From Candidatus Binatia bacterium (GTDB lineage: Bacteria; Desulfobacterota; Binatia; UBA12015): a stretch of DNA of 64,000 nucleotides. The stretch is from contig JAQWJE010000049.1 in the NCBI GenBank assembly GCA_029248525.1, positions 675,836-739,835 of the forward strand. Reading direction: 5' to 3'. The notes beneath the pieces were generated by a model. The model was not told the origin of the DNA. It saw only the letters and a list, made by a program, of their open reading frames with translations, and searched no databases. The position numbers and the translations under genes were made by a program. Below are positions 18,542 to 27,074 of this stretch, one piece after another; the stretch's first letter is position 1, and the number at the start of each line of letters is the position of its first letter.

Positions 18542-18565
18542 CGAAACCTCTCGTTCTGCAGCAAC

Positions 18566-21424
18566 TCAGGTGCGCTTGCTGTTTGCGGTGCTTGCGGGGA
18601 TTTCCCCCGACGTCGCCACTGTGGGCGCTCGATCGAATACCTCTGTCATGATTTCCTTCTGCTCGCGACCATGCAGGGTATAGGATCCCACCGCAGGGGT
18701 GGCGGCGGCGGCACGACTGGCGCTGCGCAGGCTTTGCTTCTCGCCCAGCACGGAGGGAAGGTGTTGCGCCATATACCACCAGGCGCCCATATTGGCGGGC
18801 TCTTCCTGGGCCCATACGATGTCATGGGCGTTCGGGTAGCGAGACAGGACCTCCTGAATTTCGGACCCCGGGAATGGCGCGATTTCCTCGATTCGGATCA
18901 GCGCAACTTCGTCGGCAGAGCGTTCTTCGCGGGCTTTGGCGAGATCGAAGAATAATTTGCCCGTGCAGAGTACAGCCGTCGTGATCTTCTCGGCCGCAGC
19001 GGGGACGGGATCGTCCATCACGGGACGGAAGGTGCCTTGCGTCAAGTCTTCAATATGGGAAGCCGCCGGCTTGTAGCGCAGCAAGCTCTTTGGCGTCATC
19101 ACGACCAGTGGCTTTCGGAAGGGCCGGTGAATCTGGCGACGCAGCAGGTGGAACATCTGTGCTGGTGTCGTGGGCTGGACCACCTGCAGGTTGTCGTCGC
19201 CGCAGAGTTGCAGCCATCGTTCGAGGCGTGCGCTCGAATGCTCGGCACCTTGGCCTTCGTAACCATGCGGCAGGAAGAGCACCAAGCCGTTCGATCGCTG
19301 CCAACGGGATTCCCCTGCTGCGATGAAGCAATCGATGATGATCTGGGCACCGTTGGAGAAGTCGCCGAACTGCGCCTCCCAGATGCAGAGTGTTTGCGGC
19401 GCAGCAGACGAGAACCCGTACTCGAAACCGAGGACCGCTGCTTCGGAAAGCGGGCTGTCGAGGACCTCGAAATGTGCCTGCGAATCCCCGTCCCGTGCCA
19501 GGTGGTTCAGGGGAATATACTGATCTGCCTTCTGCTGATCGTGGAGGACGGAGTGTCGGTGGCTGAAAGTACCGCGACCAGAGTCCTGACCGGAGAGTCG
19601 CACGGGTGTGCCCTCGAGGAGCAGGGAGCCCATGGCCAACATTTCGGCACAGCCGAAGTCGATGCCTTTTCCGGCGGTCACCATCTCGACTCGTTGCTCG
19701 TAGACCTTGCGAACTTTCGCATGGGGTTCGAAGGTCTCGGGAATCTGTCCTGCGACCGTGGCGATTTCTTCGAGAACCTCTGCGGGCAGAGCTGTATCGG
19801 CGAGCCGATTTTCGGTGGCCGGCCCCAATCCGTTCCACGCATCACCAAAGCTGAAGACCTCCTGCCTCGGTCGGAAGTCGCGGGCGAAGGTCAGTGCTGC
19901 ATTCAGCTCATCCTGAACTTCCGCCTTCTCCTTTTCGAGTTCTTCCTCGGTAAACACGCCGTCCTGCAGAAGCTTCTGCTCGTAGACGGTTCGCGTGCCC
20001 GGATGTTTGGCGATCTCCTCGTACATTCGCGGCTGGGTGAAGCTCGGTTCGTCCAGCTCGTTATGGCCATGCTTTCGGAAACAGACCAGTTCGATGAGGA
20101 CGTCCTGGCCAAATCTTTGACGAAACCCTGCGGCCAGCTTGGCTGCGTGGACGGCCATCTCGGGGTCGTCGCCGTTGACGTGGAACACGGGAGATTCGAT
20201 GATCTTGGCGATATCCGTGGCGTAGCGGGTGGGGCGGGAGGATTCGGGAGGCGTGGTGAAGCCCACCTGATTGTTGATCACGACATGAATGGTGCCGCCG
20301 GTATCGTACCCTTTGAGGTGGGTCATCAGGAGAGTTTCGGAAACGACGCCCTGGCCCATGAAAGCCGCGTCGCCGTGCATCAGAAGGGGGACGACCCGGG
20401 TGCGATCGGTATCCCCCAATTCGTTCTGCTTGGCTCGAACTTTGCCCTCCACCACCGGATTTACCGCTTCCAGGTGGCTGGGGTTGGGGGTCAAGGAAAT
20501 ATGGACATTCCGGCCGTTGGTCCCCTCGTGATCCCGTGAGTAGCCGGCATGATATTTCACATCGCCGTCGCCTTCGACCCAATCGGGGAGGGTGGAGCCT
20601 TCGAATTCGGCAAGAACCATCTCGAGTGGCTTGTGGACGATATTGGCGAGCACATTGAGGCGCCCTCGGTGGGCCATGCCCACAACCAACTCATCGACAT
20701 CCTGCTCGGTGCAACACTCGACCAAGCTTTCGAGCATGGGGATCAGCGTTTCGCCGCCCTCGAGCGAAAAGCGTTTCTGACCGCGGAACTTCACGTGCAG
20801 GAAGCGCTCGAGGGATTCGGCCTCCACGAGTTTCCGATAAATCCGTCCCCGCTCCCGGGTGCTCAAGTCAGGCTGGTTGCGGGCGGGCTCCATGCGCTCC
20901 TGAAGCCACCTGCGTTGCTCGGGGTCCCGGATTCCGGTGAATTCAACACCGAGCTTTCCGCAATAGGTTTGTTGCAGGGCATCGACGAGCTCGCGGAGGG
21001 AGCCCGGTAGGGGCCCGAGAAATCCGCCCGGTGCGCACGGCGAGTCCAGATCCCCCGGCGTGAAGGCGAAATGGCCGATGTCGAGCAGGGGGTGCCAAGC
21101 CGGGGGTTTGCTGAGGGGGTCGAGGTCGGCCAGCAGGTGCCCCAGTTCCCGGTAGTTGCTGACGAGGCCGAAGGTGCGTGGTCGCGCACCCGGTACGGGG
21201 GCGGTGTCGCTGGTCGGTGCCTCGAGGCGGCCCACTTCCATGCCGGCAAAAAAGGCCTGCCAATCCAGACTGACGGATTGAGGATCACGGGCGTAGCGAG
21301 CGGCCATATCCTCCAGCCAGGCAGGGTCCACGCCGCCGAGGAAAGCGGGGGCCAGCGGCGCCTCTTCAGGTTCTTCAAGCTCTTGGGTTGGACTTTTACC
21401 GTGAATCGCCACTGTAGGTCTCAA
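18566..21424 (-). CDS. sucA: 2-oxoglutarate dehydrogenase E1 component
   Basis: Thiamine-diphosphate enzyme that decarboxylates 2-oxoglutarate in the TCA cycle. 952 residues, family length. The N-terminal E2-binding stretch is visible (LAPAFLGGVDPAWLEDM). Active-site segments include MHGDAAFMGQGVVSETL, FTTPPESSRPTRYATDIAK, VNGDDPEMAVHA and KHGHNELDEPSFTQP. The start is TTG at 21424 (taggttaca upstream) or GTG at 21412; neither ribosome site is strong. First gene of the sucA-sucB-lpd operon, divergent from the oxidase operon across an intergenic region with inverted repeats. Confidence 0.96.
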   Translation of the reverse strand: MRPTVAIHGKSPTQELEEPEEAPLAPAFLGGVDPAWLEDMAARYARDPQSVSLDWQAFFAGMEVGRLEAPTSDTAPVPGARPRTFGLVSNYRELGHLLADLDPLSKPPAWHPLLDIGHFAFTPGDLDSPCAPGGFLGPLPGSLRELVDALQQTYCGKLGVEFTGIRDPEQRRWLQERMEPARNQPDLSTRERGRIYRKLVEAESLERFLHVKFRGQKRFSLEGGETLIPMLESLVECCTEQDVDELVVGMAHRGRLNVLANIVHKPLEMVLAEFEGSTLPDWVEGDGDVKYHAGYSRDHEGTNGRNVHISLTPNPSHLEAVNPVVEGKVRAKQNELGDTDRTRVVPLLMHGDAAFMGQGVVSETLLMTHLKGYDTGGTIHVVINNQVGFTTPPESSRPTRYATDIAKIIESPVFHVNGDDPEMAVHAAKLAAGFRQRFGQDVLIELVCFRKHGHNELDEPSFTQPRMYEEIAKHPGTRTVYEQKLLQDGVFTEEELEKEKAEVQDELNAALTFARDFRPRQEVFSFGDAWNGLGPATENRLADTALPAEVLEEIATVAGQIPETFEPHAKVRKVYEQRVEMVTAGKGIDFGCAEMLAMGSLLLEGTPVRLSGQDSGRGTFSHRHSVLHDQQKADQYIPLNHLARDGDSQAHFEVLDSPLSEAAVLGFEYGFSSAAPQTLCIWEAQFGDFSNGAQIIIDCFIAAGESRWQRSNGLVLFLPHGYEGQGAEHSSARLERWLQLCGDDNLQVVQPTTPAQMFHLLRRQIHRPFRKPLVVMTPKSLLRYKPAASHIEDLTQGTFRPVMDDPVPAAAEKITTAVLCTGKLFFDLAKAREERSADEVALIRIEEIAPFPGSEIQEVLSRYPNAHDIVWAQEEPANMGAWWYMAQHLPSVLGEKQSLRSASRAAAATPAVGSYTLHGREQKEIMTEVFDRAPTVATSGEIPASTANSKRT

Positions 21425-21441
21425 TGTAACCTAGCGGGTGG

Positions 21442-21504
21442 TGGAAACAATGCATAAGGGGTCTGCGGCGATGCGAAAATCGTGGAAATTTCCATTTGTT
21501 TCCA
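21442..21504. promoter_or_regulatory. Nested inverted repeats in the sucA/coxB divergent region
   Basis: TGGAAACA (21442-21449) and TGTTTCCA (21497-21504) form an outer inverted repeat. Just inside its right arm lies the perfect 12-bp palindrome TGGAAATTTCCA (21483-21494). The stretch is AT-rich compared with flanking genes and sits between the divergent starts of sucA (21424) and coxB (21622). This is the layout of an operator for a dimeric regulator. The regulator and the promoters are not identified; I saw no convincing -35/-10 pair. Confidence 0.45.
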
Positions 21505-21621
21505 AACGTATTTATCAAAAAAATGAGCGTGCCAGAGATTCGATGCCAAGTAGCCGCAGCCAAATGCGATCCCCGGTCCTTGTTGACGCGGGGGCGTGTT
21601 CATGGCTTGTTCGGATCAGCG

Positions 21622-22662
21622 ATGCACCAAGTCCTTTGCAAAGCCCTGATTGGCGCCCTTTGGATACTCGTCCTGGTGCCTTTGGCCGCAGTGGCCGAGG
21701 GCCCCATGCCTCATCAATACTCGAATATTTTTGACCCTGTCTCGGTAACGGGTCATCAGATCAAGGATATTTCGTGGTTCGTGATCGGGATCTGCGCGCT
21801 GATCTTCCTGATCACCCAGGGGATCCTGCTGTGGTGCATCCTCAAATTCCGCGCCCGGCCGGGTGATGACGGCCGCGATCCTCCTCAGATTTACGGCTCG
21901 ACACCCGTCGAAGTGGCCTGGACGATCGTGCCGATGATCATCGTCGTTGTGCTCTTTCTCGCTACGGCCCGAACGATTGCCGAGATTCAGATCGAAGAGC
22001 CCCCCGAGGAGGCTCTGGTTGTCGATGTGGTCGGCCACCGATGGTGGTGGGAGTTCAAGTATCCGGAATACGGCATCACGACGGCCAACGAATTGCACAT
22101 CCCCACCAGTACCCCGGAAAATTGGCGTCCGACTTTTTTACGCCTTCTCTCGCAGGACGTGATCCATAGTTTCTGGGTTCCTCGCCTCGGCGGCAAATCC
22201 GACGTGGTGCCGAACAAGGAGAATTGGCTTTGGTACGACACACCGACCGCCGGGATGTACCTCGGGCAATGTGCCGAATACTGCGGAACGCAGCATGCTC
22301 ATATGCTCCTGCGGGTCTACGTTCACACGCCCGACGAGTTTGCGGTCTGGGTTGCCGATCAGCAGAAAGCCGACGTTGAGGACCCCAAAGTCGCTGCAGG
22401 GCGGGAGCTTTTCCAGAAAACGGCCTGCATCAATTGCCATACGCTGGGCGGAACCGTCGCCAACGGAACCTACGGCCCGGATCTTTCCCATTTCATGAGC
22501 CGCAAGACGCTCGGCGCAGGCGTGGCCCTGAATACTCCGGAAAATCTCCGCGCCTGGATCGAGGACCCGCAAGCGCTCAAGCCGGGTTGTCGGATGCCGA
22601 ATATGAAACTTACGGAGCTGGAGGTGGATCATATCGTCGATTACCTCCTGACATTGCAATGA
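21622..22662 (+). CDS. coxB: Cytochrome c oxidase subunit II with fused cytochrome c domain
   Basis: Periplasmic-facing electron-entry subunit of the aa3-type oxidase (caa3 type). From ATG 21622: signal sequence 1-26, two helices (about 50-72 and 97-117), and a CuA cupredoxin domain with ligands His182, Cys217, Glu219, Cys221, His225 and Met228 (GQCAEYCGTQHAHM). A C-terminal cytochrome c domain follows, with heme site CINCH (Cys269, Cys272, His273) and Met325 or Met328 as the likely sixth ligand. The frame extends upstream to 21496, but that part lacks signal-peptide character. First gene of the respiratory operon. Confidence 0.94.
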   Translation: MHQVLCKALIGALWILVLVPLAAVAEGPMPHQYSNIFDPVSVTGHQIKDISWFVIGICALIFLITQGILLWCILKFRARPGDDGRDPPQIYGSTPVEVAWTIVPMIIVVVLFLATARTIAEIQIEEPPEEALVVDVVGHRWWWEFKYPEYGITTANELHIPTSTPENWRPTFLRLLSQDVIHSFWVPRLGGKSDVVPNKENWLWYDTPTAGMYLGQCAEYCGTQHAHMLLRVYVHTPDEFAVWVADQQKADVEDPKVAAGRELFQKTACINCHTLGGTVANGTYGPDLSHFMSRKTLGAGVALNTPENLRAWIEDPQALKPGCRMPNMKLTELEVDHIVDYLLTLQ

Positions 22663-22675
22663 TCGGGGAGGCCGC

Positions 22676-24352
22676 ATGACGGTGATGGACGGACCGATCG
22701 GCACCGCATCGGAGACGGCTCCCGTTTCGCGCTGGGTGACCGTTCACGATTGGGCAACAACCACCGATCATAAAAAATTAGGCGTCATGTACATCGGAGC
22801 GGCGCTGTTTTTCTTCGGTTTCGGGGGGCTCGAGGCTTCGTTGATGCGGATCCAGTTGGCGTTTCCGGACCTGCAATTTCTTGCCCCGGAGACCTTCAAC
22901 CGCATGATGACCATGCACGGCACAACGATGGTTTTTCTCGTTGGAATGCCGATGCTCTTTGGATCCGCCAACTACCTGATTCCACTACAGATTGGTTGCC
23001 GAGATCTGGCCTTTCCACGGCTGAATTCTATGGGTTTCTGGCTATTTTTCCTGGGTGGCTGCCTGCTCTATTTCAGCTTTTTGGGGGGCGATGGCCTCTA
23101 CGGTGCGGGAACGGCACCCGATGTGGGCTGGTTTGCCTACGCTCCGTTGACGGGCAAGGCTTTTTCGCGCGGCAACAGCACGGATTACTGGATTCTCGGA
23201 ATTATGGTGTCGGGGCTTGGTTCGACCATGACCGCCCTCAATCTGGTCACGACCATCCTGTGTTCGCGCTGCCGTGGCATGACCTTTTCCAAGCTGCCGG
23301 TCTTCACCTGGATCATGCTGGTGGATTTTGTGCTCGTGCTGGTCGCGCTTACCCCGCTGACCGCCGCGCAGTTCATGCTGCTCTTCGATCGCTTCCTCGG
23401 ATCGCATTTTTTTGACACGCAGGCCGGAGGGTCGGCCGTATTGTGGCAGCATTTCTTCTGGATTTTCGGCCACCCGGAAGTCTATATCCTGATTCTACCG
23501 GCCTTCGCTTGGGCCTCTGAAATCATTCCGGTGTTCTCCCGCAAGGTGATTTTCGGCTACTCGATGATGGTCTACGCAACTCTTTCGATCGGCTTCATCA
23601 GCCTCGGGGTCTGGGCGCACCATATGTTCACGGTGGGCCTCTCTCCTTCCGCCAACACATTTTTTGCCGCCTCGACGATGCTGATTGCCGTCCCGACCGG
23701 CCTGAAAATCTTCAACTGGCTGGCGACCATGTGGGGCGGGAAGATTCGCTTTGAATTGCCGATGCTCTTTTCCACGGCGTTCTTGTGCCAGTTCGTGATC
23801 GCCGGTTTGACGGGCATCATGTTGTCGGTGGTGCCTTTCGACTGGCAATTGAGCGATTCATACTTCGTCGTGGCGCATTTTCACTATGTGCTCATCGGCG
23901 GCCTGCTCTTCATGTTCTTTGCCGCCGTCTACTATTGGTATCCGAAGGTGACCGGCCGGATGCTCAGCCGGAAGATCGGCCACCTGCATTTCTGGATTTT
24001 CCTCGTCGGGTTCAATCTCACCTTCGGGCCGATGCACGGCTCGGGGATTCTCGGGATGCCACGGCGAATCTACACGTACGATGCTGGCCGGGGTTGGGAT
24101 ATCTTCAACCTGATGGCGTCCATTGGCGTCGCTGTTCAGGCAATCGGGATTCTCTTTTTCGTCTGGAACCTCTACTGGTCAGCCCGCAACGGCGAAGAAG
24201 CCGGGGATGATCCCTGGGATGCATGGACTTTGGAATGGACAACAACTTCGCCACCGCCGGCCTATAATTTCGAAGAATTGCCCGTGGTGCACAGTCGTCG
24301 GCCGCTTTGGGATCGCAAGCATCCCGAGGATCCTGATTGGAAGTACGAATGA
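22676..24352 (+). CDS. coxA: Cytochrome c oxidase subunit I (aa3 type)
   Basis: Catalytic heme-copper subunit, 558 residues, about 12 helices. Heme a ligands His81 and His403, heme a3 ligand His401, and CuB ligands His266, His315 and His316. The cross-linked Tyr270 and Glu268 are in FGHPEVYI. The D-channel Asp110 (GCRDLAFPRLN) and a K-channel Lys344 (TGLKIF) are present, so it is an A-type proton-pumping oxidase. It begins 13 bp after coxB and its TGA overlaps the coxC start. Confidence 0.97.
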   Translation: MTVMDGPIGTASETAPVSRWVTVHDWATTTDHKKLGVMYIGAALFFFGFGGLEASLMRIQLAFPDLQFLAPETFNRMMTMHGTTMVFLVGMPMLFGSANYLIPLQIGCRDLAFPRLNSMGFWLFFLGGCLLYFSFLGGDGLYGAGTAPDVGWFAYAPLTGKAFSRGNSTDYWILGIMVSGLGSTMTALNLVTTILCSRCRGMTFSKLPVFTWIMLVDFVLVLVALTPLTAAQFMLLFDRFLGSHFFDTQAGGSAVLWQHFFWIFGHPEVYILILPAFAWASEIIPVFSRKVIFGYSMMVYATLSIGFISLGVWAHHMFTVGLSPSANTFFAASTMLIAVPTGLKIFNWLATMWGGKIRFELPMLFSTAFLCQFVIAGLTGIMLSVVPFDWQLSDSYFVVAHFHYVLIGGLLFMFFAAVYYWYPKVTGRMLSRKIGHLHFWIFLVGFNLTFGPMHGSGILGMPRRIYTYDAGRGWDIFNLMASIGVAVQAIGILFFVWNLYWSARNGEEAGDDPWDAWTLEWTTTSPPPAYNFEELPVVHSRRPLWDRKHPEDPDWKYE

Positions 24353-24954
24353 GTACTTCCACCCAGCCAACGGCCGCAATGGATGTGCCGCCCGAGCACG
24401 AGGAATGGATCCTGCCCTCCAAGGGCAAGGTGGGCATGGCTTGTCTGATCCTGACCGAATCGACCTTCTTTGCGATCTTTGTCGTCGCGCACCTTTTCTA
24501 CCTCGGAAAGAGTCTGACCGGACCCTTTGCCGATGTCCTGAATACGCCCATCATCGCCTCGATTTGTCTGCTCTCGTCCAGCCTCACGGTGGTGATGGCC
24601 ACGCGCGCGCTGGCGCGAGGGAAATTGATCCCCTTCGAACTCTGGATGTTGGCTACGATCGCTCTCGGGGGCGTTTTTCTCGGGGCCACCGGTATCGAAT
24701 GGTGGGGATTGATCTATCATGAAGGCCTGACGATCTACTCGAACCTGCTCGGGACAACTTTCTACTCGCTGGTCGGTTTCCATGCGCTGCATGTGACGAT
24801 CGGTCTCTCGATGCTCGCCTTCGTGCTGATTCTTTGTCTGCTTGGCCACGTCCGGGAAGAACATGCCGAGCGCGTCGAAATTCTCTCCTGGTACTGGCAT
24901 TTCGTAGACGCCGTATGGATCGTGGTTTTCACGGTCGTTTATGTGATCCGATGA
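24349..24954 (+). CDS. coxC: Cytochrome c oxidase subunit III
   Basis: Accessory integral subunit, about 201 residues with five hydrophobic helices: the short form typical of caa3-type oxidases that lacks the first two helices. Characteristic segments are FFAIFVVAHLFYLG, LGATGIEWWGLI, FHALHVTIGLSML and WHFVDAVWIVVF near the C-terminus. The start at 24349 overlaps the coxA stop (ATGA), and its own TGA overlaps the next start at 24951. It supports stability of subunit I and lipid/oxygen access rather than catalysis. Confidence 0.94.
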   Translation: MSTSTQPTAAMDVPPEHEEWILPSKGKVGMACLILTESTFFAIFVVAHLFYLGKSLTGPFADVLNTPIIASICLLSSSLTVVMATRALARGKLIPFELWMLATIALGGVFLGATGIEWWGLIYHEGLTIYSNLLGTTFYSLVGFHALHVTIGLSMLAFVLILCLLGHVREEHAERVEILSWYWHFVDAVWIVVFTVVYVIR

Positions 24955-25793
24955 GGGAAAGTTTGCCACAAGAGGAAGGTATCGAATTGCCGGCCAACAC
25001 CGGCTGGCCGCTGCTGGCGGCCGTCGGGTTGACCCTCGGCTTTGCCGGTCTGGTCACGCATGCCGCCGTCACGGTGACCGGCGTGGTCCTGTTTGCGATC
25101 TCGGCGACCGGATGGTTTCGCCTCGTTTTGCCGCACGCGGACGAAAGTCTGGTGCCCCGGGTTCCGGTGTCGGAACGCCCCTCGGTGGTTGCGACCGCGG
25201 GTGAGGCCGAGCGATTGTCGGTCGGCGAGGATATGCACCGGATGCGCCTGCCTCTGGCCCGACATCCCTACAGTGCGGGGATCAAGGGCGGGTTGGTCGG
25301 AGGCATCGCCATGGCCCTCACGGCCGAGATTTACGGTATCTTTGTGCTCGGAAGTCCCTGGTATGTGGTGAACCTGCTGGCGGCCTCGGCGGTTTCGTCA
25401 TTGGCGGCGCTGACGCCTGATGAGCTGATGCAATTCAGCGCGATCGGCTTGGGTGTGGGTTTGATCATCCACGTGCTCTTGTCGCTTTTCATGGGGCTTC
25501 TCTACGGGACGCTCTTGCCGATGTTCCCGCGCCAACCGATTTTATGGGGCGGTTTCGTAGCCCCTCTCTTATGGACGAGCTTGGTCTATACGGGCGTCGG
25601 GGTGGTCGATCCCAAGCTGGAAGCCTTGATACAGTGGCCCTTTTTCGTGGCATCGCAGATTGCCTTTGGTGTGGTCGCCGGTGTGGTTGTGGATCGCACC
25701 GAGAAGATCGAGACGCTGCAGAGCCTTTCGATCTATGAACGTGCCGGTGTCGAGGCGCCTGGCATCATCGGCGAAAAGGAGCGACCCGAATGA
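24951..25793 (+). CDS. Membrane protein in the oxidase operon, function unknown
   Basis: I do not recognise a named family. About 280 residues from ATG 24951 (ATGA overlap with coxC). The N-terminal part has two helices (about 17-55) with the shape of a small subunit IV (LAAVGLTLGFAGLVTHAA, VVLFAISATGWFRLVLP). A charged linker follows, then a bundle of about five Gly/Ala-rich helices beginning GIKGGLVGGIAMALTAEI. The TGA overlaps the next start at 25790, so it is made in step with the oxidase and bc subunits. It could be a fused subunit IV plus a supercomplex or assembly module (inference). Confidence 0.7.
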   Translation: MRESLPQEEGIELPANTGWPLLAAVGLTLGFAGLVTHAAVTVTGVVLFAISATGWFRLVLPHADESLVPRVPVSERPSVVATAGEAERLSVGEDMHRMRLPLARHPYSAGIKGGLVGGIAMALTAEIYGIFVLGSPWYVVNLLAASAVSSLAALTPDELMQFSAIGLGVGLIIHVLLSLFMGLLYGTLLPMFPRQPILWGGFVAPLLWTSLVYTGVGVVDPKLEALIQWPFFVASQIAFGVVAGVVVDRTEKIETLQSLSIYERAGVEAPGIIGEKERPE

Positions 25794-26545
25794 GTTGGTT
25801 GCTTCGCTCCGCCTGTGCGGCAGGATTGCTGGTCTTCGCCCTGGGCTGTGACAGTTTGCCGGGAAAGCCGCTCGAGTCTGCACGTCCGATCAACCCGATT
25901 GATGTTACCGACTTCAACACACTCTGGTCGACTCATTGCGCCGGTTGCCATGGTGCAGAGGGCAAGCTGGCTGCGGCCCGTCCAATGAATGACCCGGTTT
26001 ATCTCGGCGTCGTCACGGATGATGAGATGCGGGGCGTAATTGCCCACGGCGTCAAGGGAAGTGCGATGCCCGGATTTTTGGCCACCGACGGTCTGGGGCT
26101 GAGCGCCAAACAAATTAATCTGGTTCTGGCCGGCATGCGCGAGCGCTGGGCGGATCCCAAAGTGCTGGCAGGGCGGCGACCCCCGTCCTACCGCGTCGTC
26201 GGTTCCGGAAGCGTGGCTGCCGGACAGAGAACGTTCCAGCGTGCCTGCGCCTCCTGTCATGGCCCGACTGGCGACGGTCAGGGCGGCTCGGTTCACGGTT
26301 CGGTCGTGGACCCGGCATTCCTTGCCCTGGTCAGTGACCAGTCCCTGCGATCTACGGTCATCTTTGGTCGTGTCGATCTGGGTATGCCGGATTGGTTCGG
26401 CTACCGATCGGGAGCGCTGAGCGAACAGGACGTAACCGATCTGGTGGCCTGGCTTGCCTCGCACCGTGTCGAATTCCCCGGGCGACCTTACCCCGGGAAG
26501 GACAAACAAGCGGCCATGGTCGCTCGGGAGAAATCTGATGGCTGA
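25790..26545 (+). CDS. Diheme cytochrome c lipoprotein
   Basis: Membrane-anchored periplasmic electron carrier, 251 residues. A signal peptide with lipobox VFALGC puts the lipid on Cys20. Two mono-heme cytochrome c domains: heme 1 site THCAGCH (Cys50, Cys53, His54) with a likely Met ligand in GSAMPGFL, and heme 2 site ACASCHGPTGDGQGG (Cys153, Cys156, His157) with Met in LGMPDWFG. It probably takes the cytochrome c1 role or bridges bc complex and oxidase. The start overlaps the preceding stop (ATGA); its stop lies inside the start of the Rieske gene. Confidence 0.9.
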   Translation: MSWLLRSACAAGLLVFALGCDSLPGKPLESARPINPIDVTDFNTLWSTHCAGCHGAEGKLAAARPMNDPVYLGVVTDDEMRGVIAHGVKGSAMPGFLATDGLGLSAKQINLVLAGMRERWADPKVLAGRRPPSYRVVGSGSVAAGQRTFQRACASCHGPTGDGQGGSVHGSVVDPAFLALVSDQSLRSTVIFGRVDLGMPDWFGYRSGALSEQDVTDLVAWLASHRVEFPGRPYPGKDKQAAMVAREKSDG

Positions 26546-27074
26546 GGAGCAAAAGGCGCCCACGATGAATCCTCCGTCGCCCCCTTCGGTGTCGCGACGA
26601 TTTTTTCTCCTCAAACTCGGAGTTTTTCTGAACGTGATCGCTGCTGGTCTGATCGGGATTCCTCTGATTGGCTACATCGCAGGTGCCATGCGACGGAAGG
26701 CCTATAACGCCTGGATTCCTCTGGGCGATATCAAAAGCTTTCCCAGTGGGGAGACGCGGCTGGCCAGCTATACGAATCCTTTTCGGGTTCCCTGGGATGG
26801 CATGACGGCCGAGATCCCCTGCTGGGTGCGCCACGTCGACGGTGAGAAATTTCAAATATTCGCCATCAACTGTGCTCATCTCGGTTGTCCGGTGCGTTGG
26901 TTCCGCGAGTCCCAGCTATTCATGTGCCCCTGTCATGGTGGCGTTTATTACGCCGACGGCGCCCGTGCGTCGGGTCCACCGCCGCGCGGTCTCTACGAAT
27001 ACGAATATGAACTCCGAGGCGATGACCTCTGGGTCCGTGGCGGGCAAATTCCGTCGCTTTCGGCGGGGGTCTGA
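26538..27074 (+). CDS. Rieske iron-sulfur protein of the bc complex
   Basis: High-potential [2Fe-2S] subunit that oxidises quinol at the Qo site. 178 residues from ATG 26538, overlapping the cytochrome c gene by 8 bp. The N-terminus carries a Tat-like SRRFFLLK followed by a single helix anchor (about 27-50). Cluster ligands are in CAHLGC (Cys112, His114, Cys117) and CPCHGG (Cys130, Cys132, His133); Cys117 and Cys130 form the expected disulfide. A longer frame to 26454 is antisense-like and ignored. Its TGA overlaps the cytochrome b ATG. Confidence 0.94.
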   Translation: MAEEQKAPTMNPPSPPSVSRRFFLLKLGVFLNVIAAGLIGIPLIGYIAGAMRRKAYNAWIPLGDIKSFPSGETRLASYTNPFRVPWDGMTAEIPCWVRHVDGEKFQIFAINCAHLGCPVRWFRESQLFMCPCHGGVYYADGARASGPPPRGLYEYEYELRGDDLWVRGGQIPSLSAGV

